A model generated the notes under the pieces. That model was not told the origin of the DNA, ran no database searches, and worked only from the letters and a program-made list of their open reading frames with translations. Shown piece after piece: positions 1-7,727 of a stretch of 34,183 nucleotides of DNA. The translations under genes and the position numbers were made by a program. The DNA lies in assembly GCA_903919925.1 (NCBI GenBank), contig CAIXKO010000534.1, positions 1-34,183 of the forward strand, in the 5' to 3' direction. Numbering within the stretch: the first letter of the stretch is position 1; every line of letters starts with the position of its first letter. This DNA comes from an uncultured Bacteroidota bacterium (GTDB lineage Bacteria > Bacteroidota > Bacteroidia > Bacteroidales > UBA12481).

Positions 1-1
1 G

Positions 2-868
2 CCAAAAGCCATAACCGCAATCCTTGCCGGTTCAGGGCTGGCCATGTGTGGGTTGCTTATGCAGACTTTATTCCGTAATCCGTTGGCCGGGCCGTTTGTA
101 CTGGGTATCAGTTCCGGAGCCAGTTTAGGTGTGGCATTATTAGTTATGGCTTCCTCGTGGTTTGGAGGGAACGCTTTGGTTCAGGTATTGCCTTATGGCC
201 ATTGGGGAATGGTTATTGCGGCGATGGTGGGTGCCTTGGCGGTGATGTTATTTGTTTTGCTTATTTCCATGAGGGTGGCGGATTCTGTATCCATTCTGAT
301 TATCGGGATGATGTTTGGGAGTGCTACGGGTGCCATTGTAAGCCTGTTGCAGTATTTCAGTGATCCGGATACGGTTAAGAGTTTTCTGGTGTGGACCTTT
401 GGGGATATCAGTGGGGTAACGGGTCCTCATTTGAAACTGCTGGCGCCTTTGGTTATTTTGGGTGTTTTTGCCGGATTGATCATCAGGAAACCGCTGAATG
501 CTTTGCTTCTGGGAGAAAACCATGCACGGGTAATCGGAATAAATGTTAAGAGGTCGAGAATAATTATTATATTGATAACCAGTTTATTGACTGGTGCAAT
601 AACTGCATTTACCGGTCCCATTGCATTTATTGGGGTTGCGGTCCCGCATTTGGCCAGGGCAGTCCTGAGATCATCGGATCATCGGTTATTGACGCCGGCC
701 ACCCTAATGTGCGGGGCCATTATCATGTTGATCTGTGATATTTTAGCCCAGCTACCGGCAGCTAACCAGGTACTTCCGATCAATACGGTTACTGCCATTT
801 TTGGAGCGCCGGTGGTAATCTGGGTAGTTCTCAGAAACCGACGTGGACGAACTCCCATAGAATCATGA
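2..868 (+). CDS. FecCD/BtuC-family ABC transporter permease (5' truncated)
   Basis: This is the inner-membrane permease of an importer for iron-siderophore, haem or cobalamin. The reading frame is open from base 2, so the ATG at 44 is internal: the residues before it (PKAITAILAGSGLAMCG) continue the family's conserved N-terminal motif, followed by the typical LMQTLFRNPLAGP. Further hallmarks are GISSGASLG, the Gly/Ala-rich hydrophobic helices, and TGPIAFIGVAVPHLAR, which in this family couples to the ATPase. The C-terminus is complete (RNRRGR, then stop). The stop overlaps the start of the ATPase gene by 4 nt (ATGA), indicating translational coupling. The N-terminal helices lie outside the window, and no periplasmic binding protein is visible, so the substrate cannot be assigned. 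Family assignment is firm. Confidence 0.95.
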   Translation, partial: PKAITAILAGSGLAMCGLLMQTLFRNPLAGPFVLGISSGASLGVALLVMASSWFGGNALVQVLPYGHWGMVIAAMVGALAVMLFVLLISMRVADSVSILIIGMMFGSATGAIVSLLQYFSDPDTVKSFLVWTFGDISGVTGPHLKLLAPLVILGVFAGLIIRKPLNALLLGENHARVIGINVKRSRIIIILITSLLTGAITAFTGPIAFIGVAVPHLARAVLRSSDHRLLTPATLMCGAIIMLICDILAQLPAANQVLPINTVTAIFGAPVVIWVVLRNRRGRTPIES

Positions 869-1692
869 TACACTCCAACTCAAATAAGGTTATTCTTGAG
901 TCGGATCATCTGGCCATCGGCTACACGTTTCCGGGAAACATGCCATTGATTTTGGCCCGCAACCTCGATTTGACTATTGAAAGCGGGCAGGTGATTGGAT
1001 TGCTGGGGCCAAACGGATCAGGGAAATCAACTCTTTTGAGAACGCTGGCAGGATTACAGCCATACATTTCCGGATCAATAAAAGTGATGGGGCAATCGAT
1101 ACGGAGCAACCAGATCAGGCAAACTGCCCGGGTACTCAGCGTGGTTCTCACCGATCGTATCGACGTACGAAATCTAACCGTTTTCCAGCTGGTTTCGATG
1201 GGAAGGTATCCTTATACCGATTGGCTGGGCAGGGCCGGAGCTGATGATAATGACCGTATCAGGAAAGCACTGGAACAAGTTAGGTTGCTTGGGTATTCCA
1301 ACCGATTTTTCAATGAACTGAGCGATGGGGAGCAACAGCGGATACTGGTAGCTAAGGCTCTGGTGCAGGATACTCCGCTGATCATATTGGATGAACCCAC
1401 GGCCCATCTTGATTTGCCCAACAGGATTTCAATCATGAGGCTATTACGCAGTTTGGCTGATGAAACCGGGAAAAGCATTCTGTTCTCTACCCATGATCTT
1501 GATTTGGCCATTCATTCTTCGGATATTCTTTGGCTTCTTCAAAAGGGTGGGGTGCTGTTGAAGGGCAAGCCGGCAGATCTTATGGAAAGCGATGCTTTTG
1601 AAGAAACTTTCAAAACCGGGATTGATGCTGCAGATCAGGAGGTTGTATCGGACTATTTTCGTAGTCTGAAGAAACGTTCAGCTGAGGAATAA
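865..1692 (+). CDS. ABC transporter ATP-binding protein (FecE/BtuD type)
   Basis: This is the cytoplasmic ATPase that powers the importer whose permease lies just upstream. Walker A is GPNGSGKST (about residues 48-56), the ABC signature is LSDGEQQR (starting at about 152), Walker B is LIILDEP with D176-E177, the D-loop is TAHLD, and the H-loop histidine is H210 in STHD. Length (275 aa) is normal for FecE/BtuD-like ATPases. It starts at 865, overlapping the permease stop by 4 nt, so the two are almost certainly co-translated. The substrate (ferric siderophore, haem or B12) cannot be told from sequence alone. No missing motif or other oddity was seen. Confidence 0.96.
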   Translation: MIHSNSNKVILESDHLAIGYTFPGNMPLILARNLDLTIESGQVIGLLGPNGSGKSTLLRTLAGLQPYISGSIKVMGQSIRSNQIRQTARVLSVVLTDRIDVRNLTVFQLVSMGRYPYTDWLGRAGADDNDRIRKALEQVRLLGYSNRFFNELSDGEQQRILVAKALVQDTPLIILDEPTAHLDLPNRISIMRLLRSLADETGKSILFSTHDLDLAIHSSDILWLLQKGGVLLKGKPADLMESDAFEETFKTGIDAADQEVVSDYFRSLKKRSAEE

Positions 1693-1700
1693 TTTATTTC

Positions 1701-1708
1701 TAATTTTG
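1701..1708 (+). promoter_or_regulatory. Candidate Bacteroidota -7 promoter element for nadA
   Basis: TAATTTTG matches the Bacteroidota -7 consensus TAnnTTTG exactly and lies 53 nt before the nadA ATG, in the 69-nt gap after the ATPase gene. No clear -33 TTTG element was found at the expected spacing, so this is a plausible but unproven site. The same octamer precedes the GH106 and M6 genes. Confidence 0.45.
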
Positions 1709-1761
1709 AACCGGGTAGGCAGAAAATTATCTGTTCCTACGATTTTTAAAATTGAAATCAG

Positions 1762-2736
1762 ATGAAAGATTCGTGGATAAAAAAGGGATTTGTAGATGAA
1801 CCTGTTGATAGCCAAATCAATCTGGCCAATAGAATCAGGGATTTGGTCAAAGAAAAAAATGCAGTAATTCTTGCACATTATTACCAGGACGCTGACATAC
1901 AGGATATTGCTGACTTTGTGGGTGATAGTTTAGATTTATCACGAAAAGCAGCCGAAACAGAGGCAGATATTATCCTTTTTGCCGGCGTGCATTTTATGGC
2001 CGAAACAGCAAAAATTCTTTCTCCCGGGAAAAAAGTGCTGATACCCGATCAAATGGCAGGGTGTTCGCTGGCAGATTCCTGCCCTCCCGAAGCGTTTGCT
2101 GTTTTTCGTAATGAACACCCTGATCATATTGTAGTTACCTACGTGAATACCAGTGCGGCGATCAAGGCTTTATCCGATGTATGCTGCACCTCGACCAACG
2201 CGTTGAAGATCATTCAGCATATTCCGGAAGGACAGAAAATTATTTTTGCACCTGACCGGAATCTCGGAAATTATTTGAACAGCTTAACTGGAAGGGAGAT
2301 GCTGGTTTGGGATGGGGCCTGTCATGTGCATGAGGAGTTTTCTCTTGAAAAAATCCTGTTGTTGAAGAGTGAATATCCCGATGCCAAGGTTATTTGTCAT
2401 CCGGAGTGTGTGAAACCGATCCGGATCGTATCGGATTTTATCGGGTCGACCTCAGCTTTACTGGAATTCTCCAAAACCGATTCAGGCACAACGTATATCG
2501 TTGCCACTGAATCTGGTATCCTGCATCAGATGAAAAAGGCCAACCCGCATAAATTATTCATTCCTGCCCCGCCAAAGGACAGCACTTGTGCCTGCAACGA
2601 TTGCAAGTTTATGAAGCTTCACAACTTAAAGAAAATCTATAATACCCTGAAATTTGAATGGCCGGAGGTATCCGTACCAGAGGACATCAGGCAGCTTGCA
2701 GAGGTTCCGATCAGGAGGATGCTGGATTGGTCGTAG
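1762..2736 (+). CDS. nadA: Quinolinate synthase NadA
   Basis: NadA condenses iminoaspartate with dihydroxyacetone phosphate to form quinolinate in de novo NAD synthesis, using a [4Fe-4S] cluster. The 324-aa length fits the short NadA form. Seen in sequence: AHYYQDADIQDIADFVGDS near the N-terminus, MAGCSLADSCP with C101, DGACHVHE with C187, and CACNDCKFM with C278 and C281. C101, C187 and C281 match the three cluster ligands known in the family (C113/C200/C297 in E. coli). A good -7 promoter element precedes it, so it is probably its own transcription unit. nadB and nadC, its pathway partners, are not in the window. It converges with the WG lipoprotein gene with only 12 nt between stops. Confidence 0.97.
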   Translation: MKDSWIKKGFVDEPVDSQINLANRIRDLVKEKNAVILAHYYQDADIQDIADFVGDSLDLSRKAAETEADIILFAGVHFMAETAKILSPGKKVLIPDQMAGCSLADSCPPEAFAVFRNEHPDHIVVTYVNTSAAIKALSDVCCTSTNALKIIQHIPEGQKIIFAPDRNLGNYLNSLTGREMLVWDGACHVHEEFSLEKILLLKSEYPDAKVICHPECVKPIRIVSDFIGSTSALLEFSKTDSGTTYIVATESGILHQMKKANPHKLFIPAPPKDSTCACNDCKFMKLHNLKKIYNTLKFEWPEVSVPEDIRQLAEVPIRRMLDWS

Positions 2737-2748
2737 CCAGGTATGCGG

Positions 2749-3264
2749 CTAACGATTCACCACTTTCTTCCCGGTTTTATCGATGTAAAACCAATGTTCG
2801 CTGATCCAGCTGCCATGTTCCCCTTGCGATTCTGTCAGGCAGTTGGTGCTTACCTCCGCTACACCATTGTCAAACGGCCAGGCGCAGTCGAACTGAGGCT
2901 TTATCAGCACCTTGCCGGAAATGGAATCGGCATATCCGATTTTATTATTCTCCAGGATTCTGAAAAGACCCTCCGATGGATAGTCCGGTCCGTTGTCATA
3001 CGAAAATATCCCGTACAAAACATTTTCCTGCCGGTCGATCGCAACAAAAACGCCATTCGGTTTTGCCACAACGGCATACGTTTTAAAAGTATCGGTAAAG
3101 CATCTTTCATATTTCCCAGGAGGAATAACGATATCTCCTTTGCTGTTTTTGTAGCCGTATCGGCCGGTAATGGAATCATTGAAAGCAACCAGGTAGTCGT
3201 TGTTCTTAATGGCCGGCCGGCAACTTGCCAGACTGAGGACAAGGAGAAGAATTGTTAATTTCAT
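2749..3264 (-). CDS. WG-repeat-containing lipoprotein
   Basis: This is a 171-aa predicted outer-surface or periplasmic lipoprotein. The signal peptide MKLTILLLVLSLASC ends in a lipobox with the modified cysteine at residue 15. The body has WG-repeat-like units: RYGYKNSKGDIVIPPGKYE, KIGYADSISGKVLIKPQFD and a terminal WFYIDKTGKKVV. WG repeats form small beta structures of unknown biochemical role. It is the second gene of a minus-strand pair: the upstream small gene's stop is 1 nt from this start, and a GGAGGT sequence overlapping that stop sits just before the ATG. The equally long plus-strand ORF 2743-3258 is its antisense shadow. The specific function is unknown. Confidence 0.85.
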   Translation of the reverse strand: MKLTILLLVLSLASCRPAIKNNDYLVAFNDSITGRYGYKNSKGDIVIPPGKYERCFTDTFKTYAVVAKPNGVFVAIDRQENVLYGIFSYDNGPDYPSEGLFRILENNKIGYADSISGKVLIKPQFDCAWPFDNGVAEVSTNCLTESQGEHGSWISEHWFYIDKTGKKVVNR

Positions 3265-3265
3265 T

Positions 3266-3598
3266 TTACCTCCAGGTGAAGCCTTTAAATAATATCTTAT
3301 GAGCGGTTAAAAAGTTGCCAAAAAGAGAGTATGCCTCATTGACACTAAATCGATTTTTTATGCATTGGAGAAGTCCTGATTTATCACCCGGGTTTAACCC
3401 GAATATTTGATAAAGCTTATTTACTTCCTCTGGCTCAATAGTATAATCGTACTCGTAATCTGAATCTCCAAAAGCTTCTTCAACAGTTTTGCCAATATCA
3501 TACCCATCAAAGTATAATTGATCGTTCCCGTTAAAGTATATCTGCATAGAAATTCTGATATCAGGTCTTTCCAGATAAAACAAGGTTACCTTTTCCAT
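3266..3598 (-). CDS. Small protein of unknown function
   Basis: I do not recognise this protein. The ORF track starts at 3649, but the ATG at 3598 (MEKVTLFYLE, 110 aa) is preferred: the extra 17 residues are an unlikely cysteine-rich stretch, and a well-formed promoter octamer lies at 3647-3654, inside the longer version. The product is acidic in the middle (GDSDYEYDYTIEPEEV) with an amphipathic C-terminal half (LYQIFGLNPGDKSGLLQ). It has no signal peptide or membrane segment, so it is probably cytoplasmic. It is transcribed with the WG lipoprotein directly downstream. Size and charge resemble small immunity or house-keeping hypothetical proteins, but no family match can be claimed. Confidence 0.65.
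   Translation of the reverse strand: MEKVTLFYLERPDIRISMQIYFNGNDQLYFDGYDIGKTVEEAFGDSDYEYDYTIEPEEVNKLYQIFGLNPGDKSGLLQCIKNRFSVNEAYSLFGNFLTAHKILFKGFTWR
3268..3273 (-). promoter_or_regulatory. Shine-Dalgarno site overlapping upstream stop codon
   Basis: On the minus strand the sequence reads TGGAGGTAAAATG, where GGAGGT overlaps the TAA of the upstream small gene and lies 3 nt from the ATG of the WG lipoprotein. Strong SD sites are rare in Bacteroidota, and this geometry suggests termination-reinitiation coupling between the two genes. The spacing is tight, so its strength is uncertain. Confidence 0.5.
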
Positions 3599-3646
3599 AT
3601 AATGACTTGAACAATACGCAAATGAGGGATACCTGATACAGCAGAG

Positions 3647-3677
3647 CAAATATAATAAAGCTGCTGAGAAAGTGAAA
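3647..3677 (-). promoter_or_regulatory. Candidate promoter for the minus-strand small gene/WG lipoprotein pair
   Basis: Read on the minus strand, TTTC (3677-3674), a 19-nt spacer and TATATTTG (3654-3647) fit the Bacteroidota TTTG-N19-21-TAnnTTTG pattern with one mismatch in the -33 element and an exact -7 element. It lies about 49 nt upstream of the chosen ATG at 3598. Confidence 0.5.
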
Positions 3678-3714
3678 TGATCAATTCGGATTTTCAGGAT
3701 CTGAAATAATCTCC

Positions 3715-3722
3715 TAATTTTG
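3715..3722 (+). promoter_or_regulatory. Candidate -7 promoter element for the GH106-like gene
   Basis: TAATTTTG is an exact TAnnTTTG match 37 nt before the ATG at 3760. A T-run (TTTTC) lies about 20 nt further upstream, where a -33 element is expected. The element is back-to-back with the minus-strand promoter at 3647-3677, making this a divergent promoter region. Confidence 0.5.
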
Positions 3723-3759
3723 ATTGTTGCGATATATGCCTTGATTAAACTATAAAAGC

Positions 3760-6700
3760 ATGAAACTAAAACTTTATCTTTTCATTTTTCTTAACCTTCT
3801 TTTTTCTCTGGACCAAATGCTTCCTGCCCAAAATGCATCAGGGTCCAAAACTCTTCCACCCGGTTATCCTGATCGCTCAGCTAACCTCGATGCATTTCCA
3901 GGCTTTAAAAATCCACCGGCCGGATATGGAGAGGTAAGTTTTTATTGGTGGCTTGGCGATACGCTTACAAAAGAACGGATTACCTGGCAGCTGGATCAGT
4001 TAAAAGGTAAAAGCATTACCGGTTTGCAGATCAATTATGCACACAGCGATGAGGGTGGAAATATTTGGGGGCTTACTTACCCAAGCAAACCACGGCTATT
4101 TTCCAAAGACTGGTGGGATTTGTTTGGCTGGTTTCTGGGTGAGGCAAAAAAGCGCGGAATGTCGGTAAGTCTGAGCGATTATACGCTTGGGATTGCTGGC
4201 CAGGGCTGGTTTGTTGATGAGATGCTCAAGGAAAATCCGGGTTTGTACGGGTCCAGATTATTATCGCGTGTTTATAATATCAAACCAGGCCTGGATACGA
4301 TTATTGGAATTCCAGATAATACGCTCAGTGCTCTGAACTACCGGGTTGCAAACGGATCGATCGTGCCCGGATCAGGTGAAAGACTGGCATCCACTGGCAG
4401 CAATAAAATACAAATAAGGCCGTCAAATGAAGGCAGGAAGGTGGTTCTGATCTATTTTGAAACGGTTAAAACTTCATTTGATCCCATGAATCCGCTTAGC
4501 GGCCCAAAGGTCATTGAGAAATTCTTTCAGCCTTTTACTGATCATTGCCCGGGTGAGGCCGGCAAGGGTTTGAATTTCTTTTTTTCGGATGAGCTGAATT
4601 TCGGGATCAGCGGATTGCTTTGGAACAGCCGCTTTGCTGAGGAATTCAAGAAGCGGAAAGGATATGATATTGTACCTGAACTGAGCGGTTTGTTTATCGA
4701 TATTGGAACGCGCACGCCTAAAATCAGGATGGATTTCAATGATGTTTTGGTAACCCTGAGCGAGGAGAGTTTTTTTATTCCCATCTATAACTGGCATACT
4801 GAAAGGGGCATGCTTTATGGCTGTGATCATGGCGGCAGAGGTTTGGATGTAACGGAATTCGGTGATTATTTCCGGTCCCAGCGATGGATGTCGGGTCCCG
4901 GCTGCGACCAGCCCAACCTCGATCGAAACATTAGCAAGAATAAGGTTGCCAGCTCGATAACACATTTGTATGAGCGTCCGCGCACCTGGCTCGAGGGTTA
5001 CCACAGCAGCGGATGGGGAACCAGCAGTGCGCAAATTGCGGATGCCACATTTACCAACTTTGCCATGGGACAAAACCTCCTGAGCTTGCACGGTCTTTAT
5101 TATTCCACGCATGGCGGTTGGTGGGAGTGGGCACCGCCCGATAATCATTTTCGCCAGCCTTACTGGGCAAATATGGACGATTTTCTGAAATGCTCCGAGC
5201 GGTTGAGTTATATTTTAAGCCAGGGGTATCACCAATGCGATGTGGCCATATTGTACCCTGTTGCACCCAAAGAAGCAGGAATGAGAGGCGATGAATCAGT
5301 GGCTACGGCATTCGCGGCTGGAAATATGCTTTATTCATCCGGGATTGATTTTGACTTTATCGATTTTGAATCACTGGTAAGGGCAAAGATTAAGAATGCT
5401 GAATTGCAGGTGAGCGGCGAGAATTACAAAGTTCTGATACTGCCTGCGATGGCGGCGATTCGCTTTGCAGCACTCGAAAAAGCCAATGATTTTTTTCAGG
5501 CAGGAGGGATTGTTATTGCGATTGGGTCGTTACCGGAAGCGAGCGAACGCATTGGGCGCGACGATCCGGAAATTCAGGTATTGAACAAGAAGATTTTTGG
5601 TTTGACAGCAGATAAAATTAAGGTAAATGGCAAATATGTAAACGCGTATGCACCCAACATGGGCACCGGCATCTTTCTGGTAAAACCCGATGATATTTCC
5701 GAAGTTACAGGAAAGGCATTGACCGTGGATTTCAGAGTTTTATCGGATGTTTCAAAGCCATATATTCTACATCGGAAAATTGGCAAGAGGAATATCTATT
5801 ATGTATACGGTGTGGCAAAAGATACGGTATGTTATTTCCGGTGCAACGGAAAAGTTGAGCTTTGGGATCCCTGGACGGGGACCTCAACGGAACTGAAGGT
5901 GCTTTCATCAGGCAACAGTGGGACCAGATTAAGAATGCCATTAAGTGCAACAGATCCTCAGTTAATTGTGTTCAGCCCGGGCGAGCCGTCAATTGCCGAA
6001 GAAGCAGAAGCTCCTTCCGAAAAAGGGGAAGTATTGCTGGTTGGTGACTGGGAATTTGAGTTGAAACCTACCCTTGATAATCTTTATGGCGATTACCGGC
6101 AGCCGGCTTATCAAGGTTATGTAGCTACCGATGCCAACCTGATCCGGTATAAGAAGGAGACCAAAGCGGATGTTGCCTGGCAGGTGCCGATGCTGGATGA
6201 TGCTCAGTGGGATACGGTTCAGGTTTCATACGGTCCGCAATTCTGGAAACTAGGACCTTTGCCATCAAAAGCAGATTCCCTGTCGCTGGAATCCAGATTA
6301 TCTGTCTTAAAATCCGTCGATCCTGCTGTTCCCGTTGTGGTGGCAGGCAAAACCTATTTTTGGAAGCCCTGGCAGTTTTCATGGAGGATGGGTTTAAAAG
6401 GAAATCCCGGACGGCAGGGTTATCACGGTTTGAAGGAGCTGATACATAATGATATTTTTCAGTTTGGCGAGGCAGTCAGAGATTGGCCCGGTGTACCCAG
6501 TCCCCGGATAGTACCTGAAAAAGAGGGGACCACTTACTTTATCTGGTCCACCGTGGTGTCGGCCCAGGATCAGTCGGCAAAACTGGTAAAAGGCGGAGTC
6601 GATCCATCGGGTATTTGGGTAAATGGGAAATCTGTAAGTATTTCTGAAGCCGCTGTTTTTCTCAAACCAGGTAATAACCCGGTATTGCTGCGATATTCAG

Positions 6701-7470
6701 TTACCGGTACCGGTTTTCTTGTATTTGAAAAAAGTGGCGAAGTGGCAGTCTACAAGGAACCGATTCCTTTGGCCTCCAACTGGTATGCAAACCCGGCGGT
6801 TTTGTTATATAACCTTACACCGGCAGATACCAAACCAGTGGGGTGGTACCGGTTTAAAGCACCTCCCGGCCTGAGTTCCATTGAGTTGGCCATGAGCAAC
6901 AAACCCACCATCTGGGTAAACGGAAGGGAGATACCCGCGAATAGTTACCGCCCCGTATCCGGATTGTTTGCCGATTCATTGCAAAAAGCATGGAAAGTAT
7001 TGCTGCCGGCACCTGTTTCATCCGGGTCCGCTGTGGCGGTCAGGTTTCCAATGGAACCGGGTTTGACGGGTGGCGCTGCTTGTGCCGAGCCTATCCGGCT
7101 TAACTGCGGCAAGGGGATGATCAGGCTGGGTAATTTATTCGATAACGAGAGTTTGATGACTTATTCCGGAGGAATGTGGTACCGGAAAACCATTGTATTA
7201 AATGCTTCTCAGGTTAGTTCATCAAAAGTTACCATTGATTTGGGAGACCTGGTATCTACCGCCGAGGTGATCATTAATGGTAAGTCAGCAGGAAAACGCC
7301 TGACACCGCCCTGGCAGTTTGATTTGACCGGCAAGGTAAAACAGGGCGAAAACCGGCTGGAGGTATTGATTTATAATACTTTGGGTAATTATTACCTGAC
7401 AACTCCGAGTAAGTACATTGGGTCAACCAGGTCTGGACTGATTGGTCCGGTGAAGCTTATACTGGAGTAG
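3760..7470 (+). CDS. Secreted GH106-like glycoside hydrolase (alpha-L-rhamnosidase type)
   Basis: This is a predicted exported enzyme that removes alpha-L-rhamnose from plant or microbial glycans. A signal peptide (MKLKLYLFIFLNLLFSL, cleavage near QMLPAQ) is followed by a GH106-type region of about residues 45-760, recognised from VSFYWWLGDTLTKERITWQL, FFSDEL with D277/E278, KRKGYD, LEGYHSSGWG with E412, and the tryptophan-rich THGGWWEWAPP. Beta-sandwich regions follow, and the C-terminus (about 1110-1236) is a galactose-binding-like fold with IDLGDLVSTAEVIINGK. E278 and E412 are candidate catalytic acids by position only. The 1236-aa length is normal to slightly long for the family. It converges on susD of a small PUL and has its own promoter-like element. 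No T9SS tail was seen. Rhamnose specificity is family-based inference. Confidence 0.85.
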   Translation: MKLKLYLFIFLNLLFSLDQMLPAQNASGSKTLPPGYPDRSANLDAFPGFKNPPAGYGEVSFYWWLGDTLTKERITWQLDQLKGKSITGLQINYAHSDEGGNIWGLTYPSKPRLFSKDWWDLFGWFLGEAKKRGMSVSLSDYTLGIAGQGWFVDEMLKENPGLYGSRLLSRVYNIKPGLDTIIGIPDNTLSALNYRVANGSIVPGSGERLASTGSNKIQIRPSNEGRKVVLIYFETVKTSFDPMNPLSGPKVIEKFFQPFTDHCPGEAGKGLNFFFSDELNFGISGLLWNSRFAEEFKKRKGYDIVPELSGLFIDIGTRTPKIRMDFNDVLVTLSEESFFIPIYNWHTERGMLYGCDHGGRGLDVTEFGDYFRSQRWMSGPGCDQPNLDRNISKNKVASSITHLYERPRTWLEGYHSSGWGTSSAQIADATFTNFAMGQNLLSLHGLYYSTHGGWWEWAPPDNHFRQPYWANMDDFLKCSERLSYILSQGYHQCDVAILYPVAPKEAGMRGDESVATAFAAGNMLYSSGIDFDFIDFESLVRAKIKNAELQVSGENYKVLILPAMAAIRFAALEKANDFFQAGGIVIAIGSLPEASERIGRDDPEIQVLNKKIFGLTADKIKVNGKYVNAYAPNMGTGIFLVKPDDISEVTGKALTVDFRVLSDVSKPYILHRKIGKRNIYYVYGVAKDTVCYFRCNGKVELWDPWTGTSTELKVLSSGNSGTRLRMPLSATDPQLIVFSPGEPSIAEEAEAPSEKGEVLLVGDWEFELKPTLDNLYGDYRQPAYQGYVATDANLIRYKKETKADVAWQVPMLDDAQWDTVQVSYGPQFWKLGPLPSKADSLSLESRLSVLKSVDPAVPVVVAGKTYFWKPWQFSWRMGLKGNPGRQGYHGLKELIHNDIFQFGEAVRDWPGVPSPRIVPEKEGTTYFIWSTVVSAQDQSAKLVKGGVDPSGIWVNGKSVSISEAAVFLKPGNNPVLLRYSVTGTGFLVFEKSGEVAVYKEPIPLASNWYANPAVLLYNLTPADTKPVGWYRFKAPPGLSSIELAMSNKPTIWVNGREIPANSYRPVSGLFADSLQKAWKVLLPAPVSSGSAVAVRFPMEPGLTGGAACAEPIRLNCGKGMIRLGNLFDNESLMTYSGGMWYRKTIVLNASQVSSSKVTIDLGDLVSTAEVIINGKSAGKRLTPPWQFDLTGKVKQGENRLEVLIYNTLGNYYLTTPSKYIGSTRSGLIGPVKLILE

Positions 7471-7507
7471 GGTATAGGCCATAGTGGTCAACCAAAGGTG
7501 GTGGCTG

Positions 7508-7532
7508 AACCCCAGACCAGAGATCTGGGGTT
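7508..7532 (+). terminator. Hairpin downstream of the GH106-like gene
   Basis: A perfect 9-bp inverted repeat AACCCCAGA/TCTGGGGTT with a 7-nt loop lies 37 nt after the GH106-like stop and is followed by a short T-rich stretch (TTTGTGCCATTTT). It probably terminates the plus-strand transcript. The T-run is imperfect, so it could instead be an end of the decayed insertion-like fragment next to it. Confidence 0.5.
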
Positions 7533-7555
7533 TGTGCCATTTTCCATTAAATTCA

Positions 7556-7633
7556 ATGCATCCGGATGATCTGATTCCGGATAAACATCTGGTACGGGTC
7601 ATCAACCAGGTGATGCTGCAGGATTTGACCTCT
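7556..7633 (+). pseudogene. Short transposase remnant (IS1182-like N-terminal motif)
   Basis: One frame in the gap between the GH106-like gene and susD encodes DDLIPDKHLVRVINQVM. This closely matches the (D/E)LIPxxHLVRxVN motif at the start of IS1182-type (DUF772-containing) transposases. Only about 25 residues are recognisable; what follows does not continue the family and runs into a terminator hairpin. It is best read as the scar of a decayed or deleted insertion sequence. The match is from memory of the family motif, so the call is moderate. Confidence 0.45.
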
Positions 7634-7654
7634 AGAAAACTTCATCAGAATAGG

Positions 7655-7679
7655 AAAGCCCGGCGAAATGCCGGGCTTT
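7655..7679 (-). terminator. Strong rho-independent-type hairpin after susD
   Basis: AAAGCCCGGC/GCCGGGCTTT forms a perfect 10-bp GC-rich stem with a 5-nt loop. It sits about 50 nt beyond the susD stop on the minus strand and has A/T on both flanks, so it could act in both directions between the convergent units. On the minus strand the stem ends in TTT, followed by CC. Confidence 0.75.
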
Positions 7680-7727
7680 AACCTTTGAACACCTAATGAT
7701 AACCTATGAAAAGCGGGATAAATTATT

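Noticed and set aside
2743-3258. Plus-strand ORF of 171 aa opposite the WG lipoprotein
   Set aside because: It is the same length as, and antisense to, a minus-strand gene with a clear lipobox and WG repeats; its own translation has no family features.
4474-5148. Minus-strand ORF of 224 aa inside the GH106-like gene
   Set aside because: It lies wholly within well-conserved GH106 coding sequence, and its translation is not protein-like.
7484-7681. 65-aa plus-strand ORF as an intact gene
   Set aside because: Only a short transposase-like motif is recognisable and the ORF runs through a terminator hairpin, so it is treated as a remnant.
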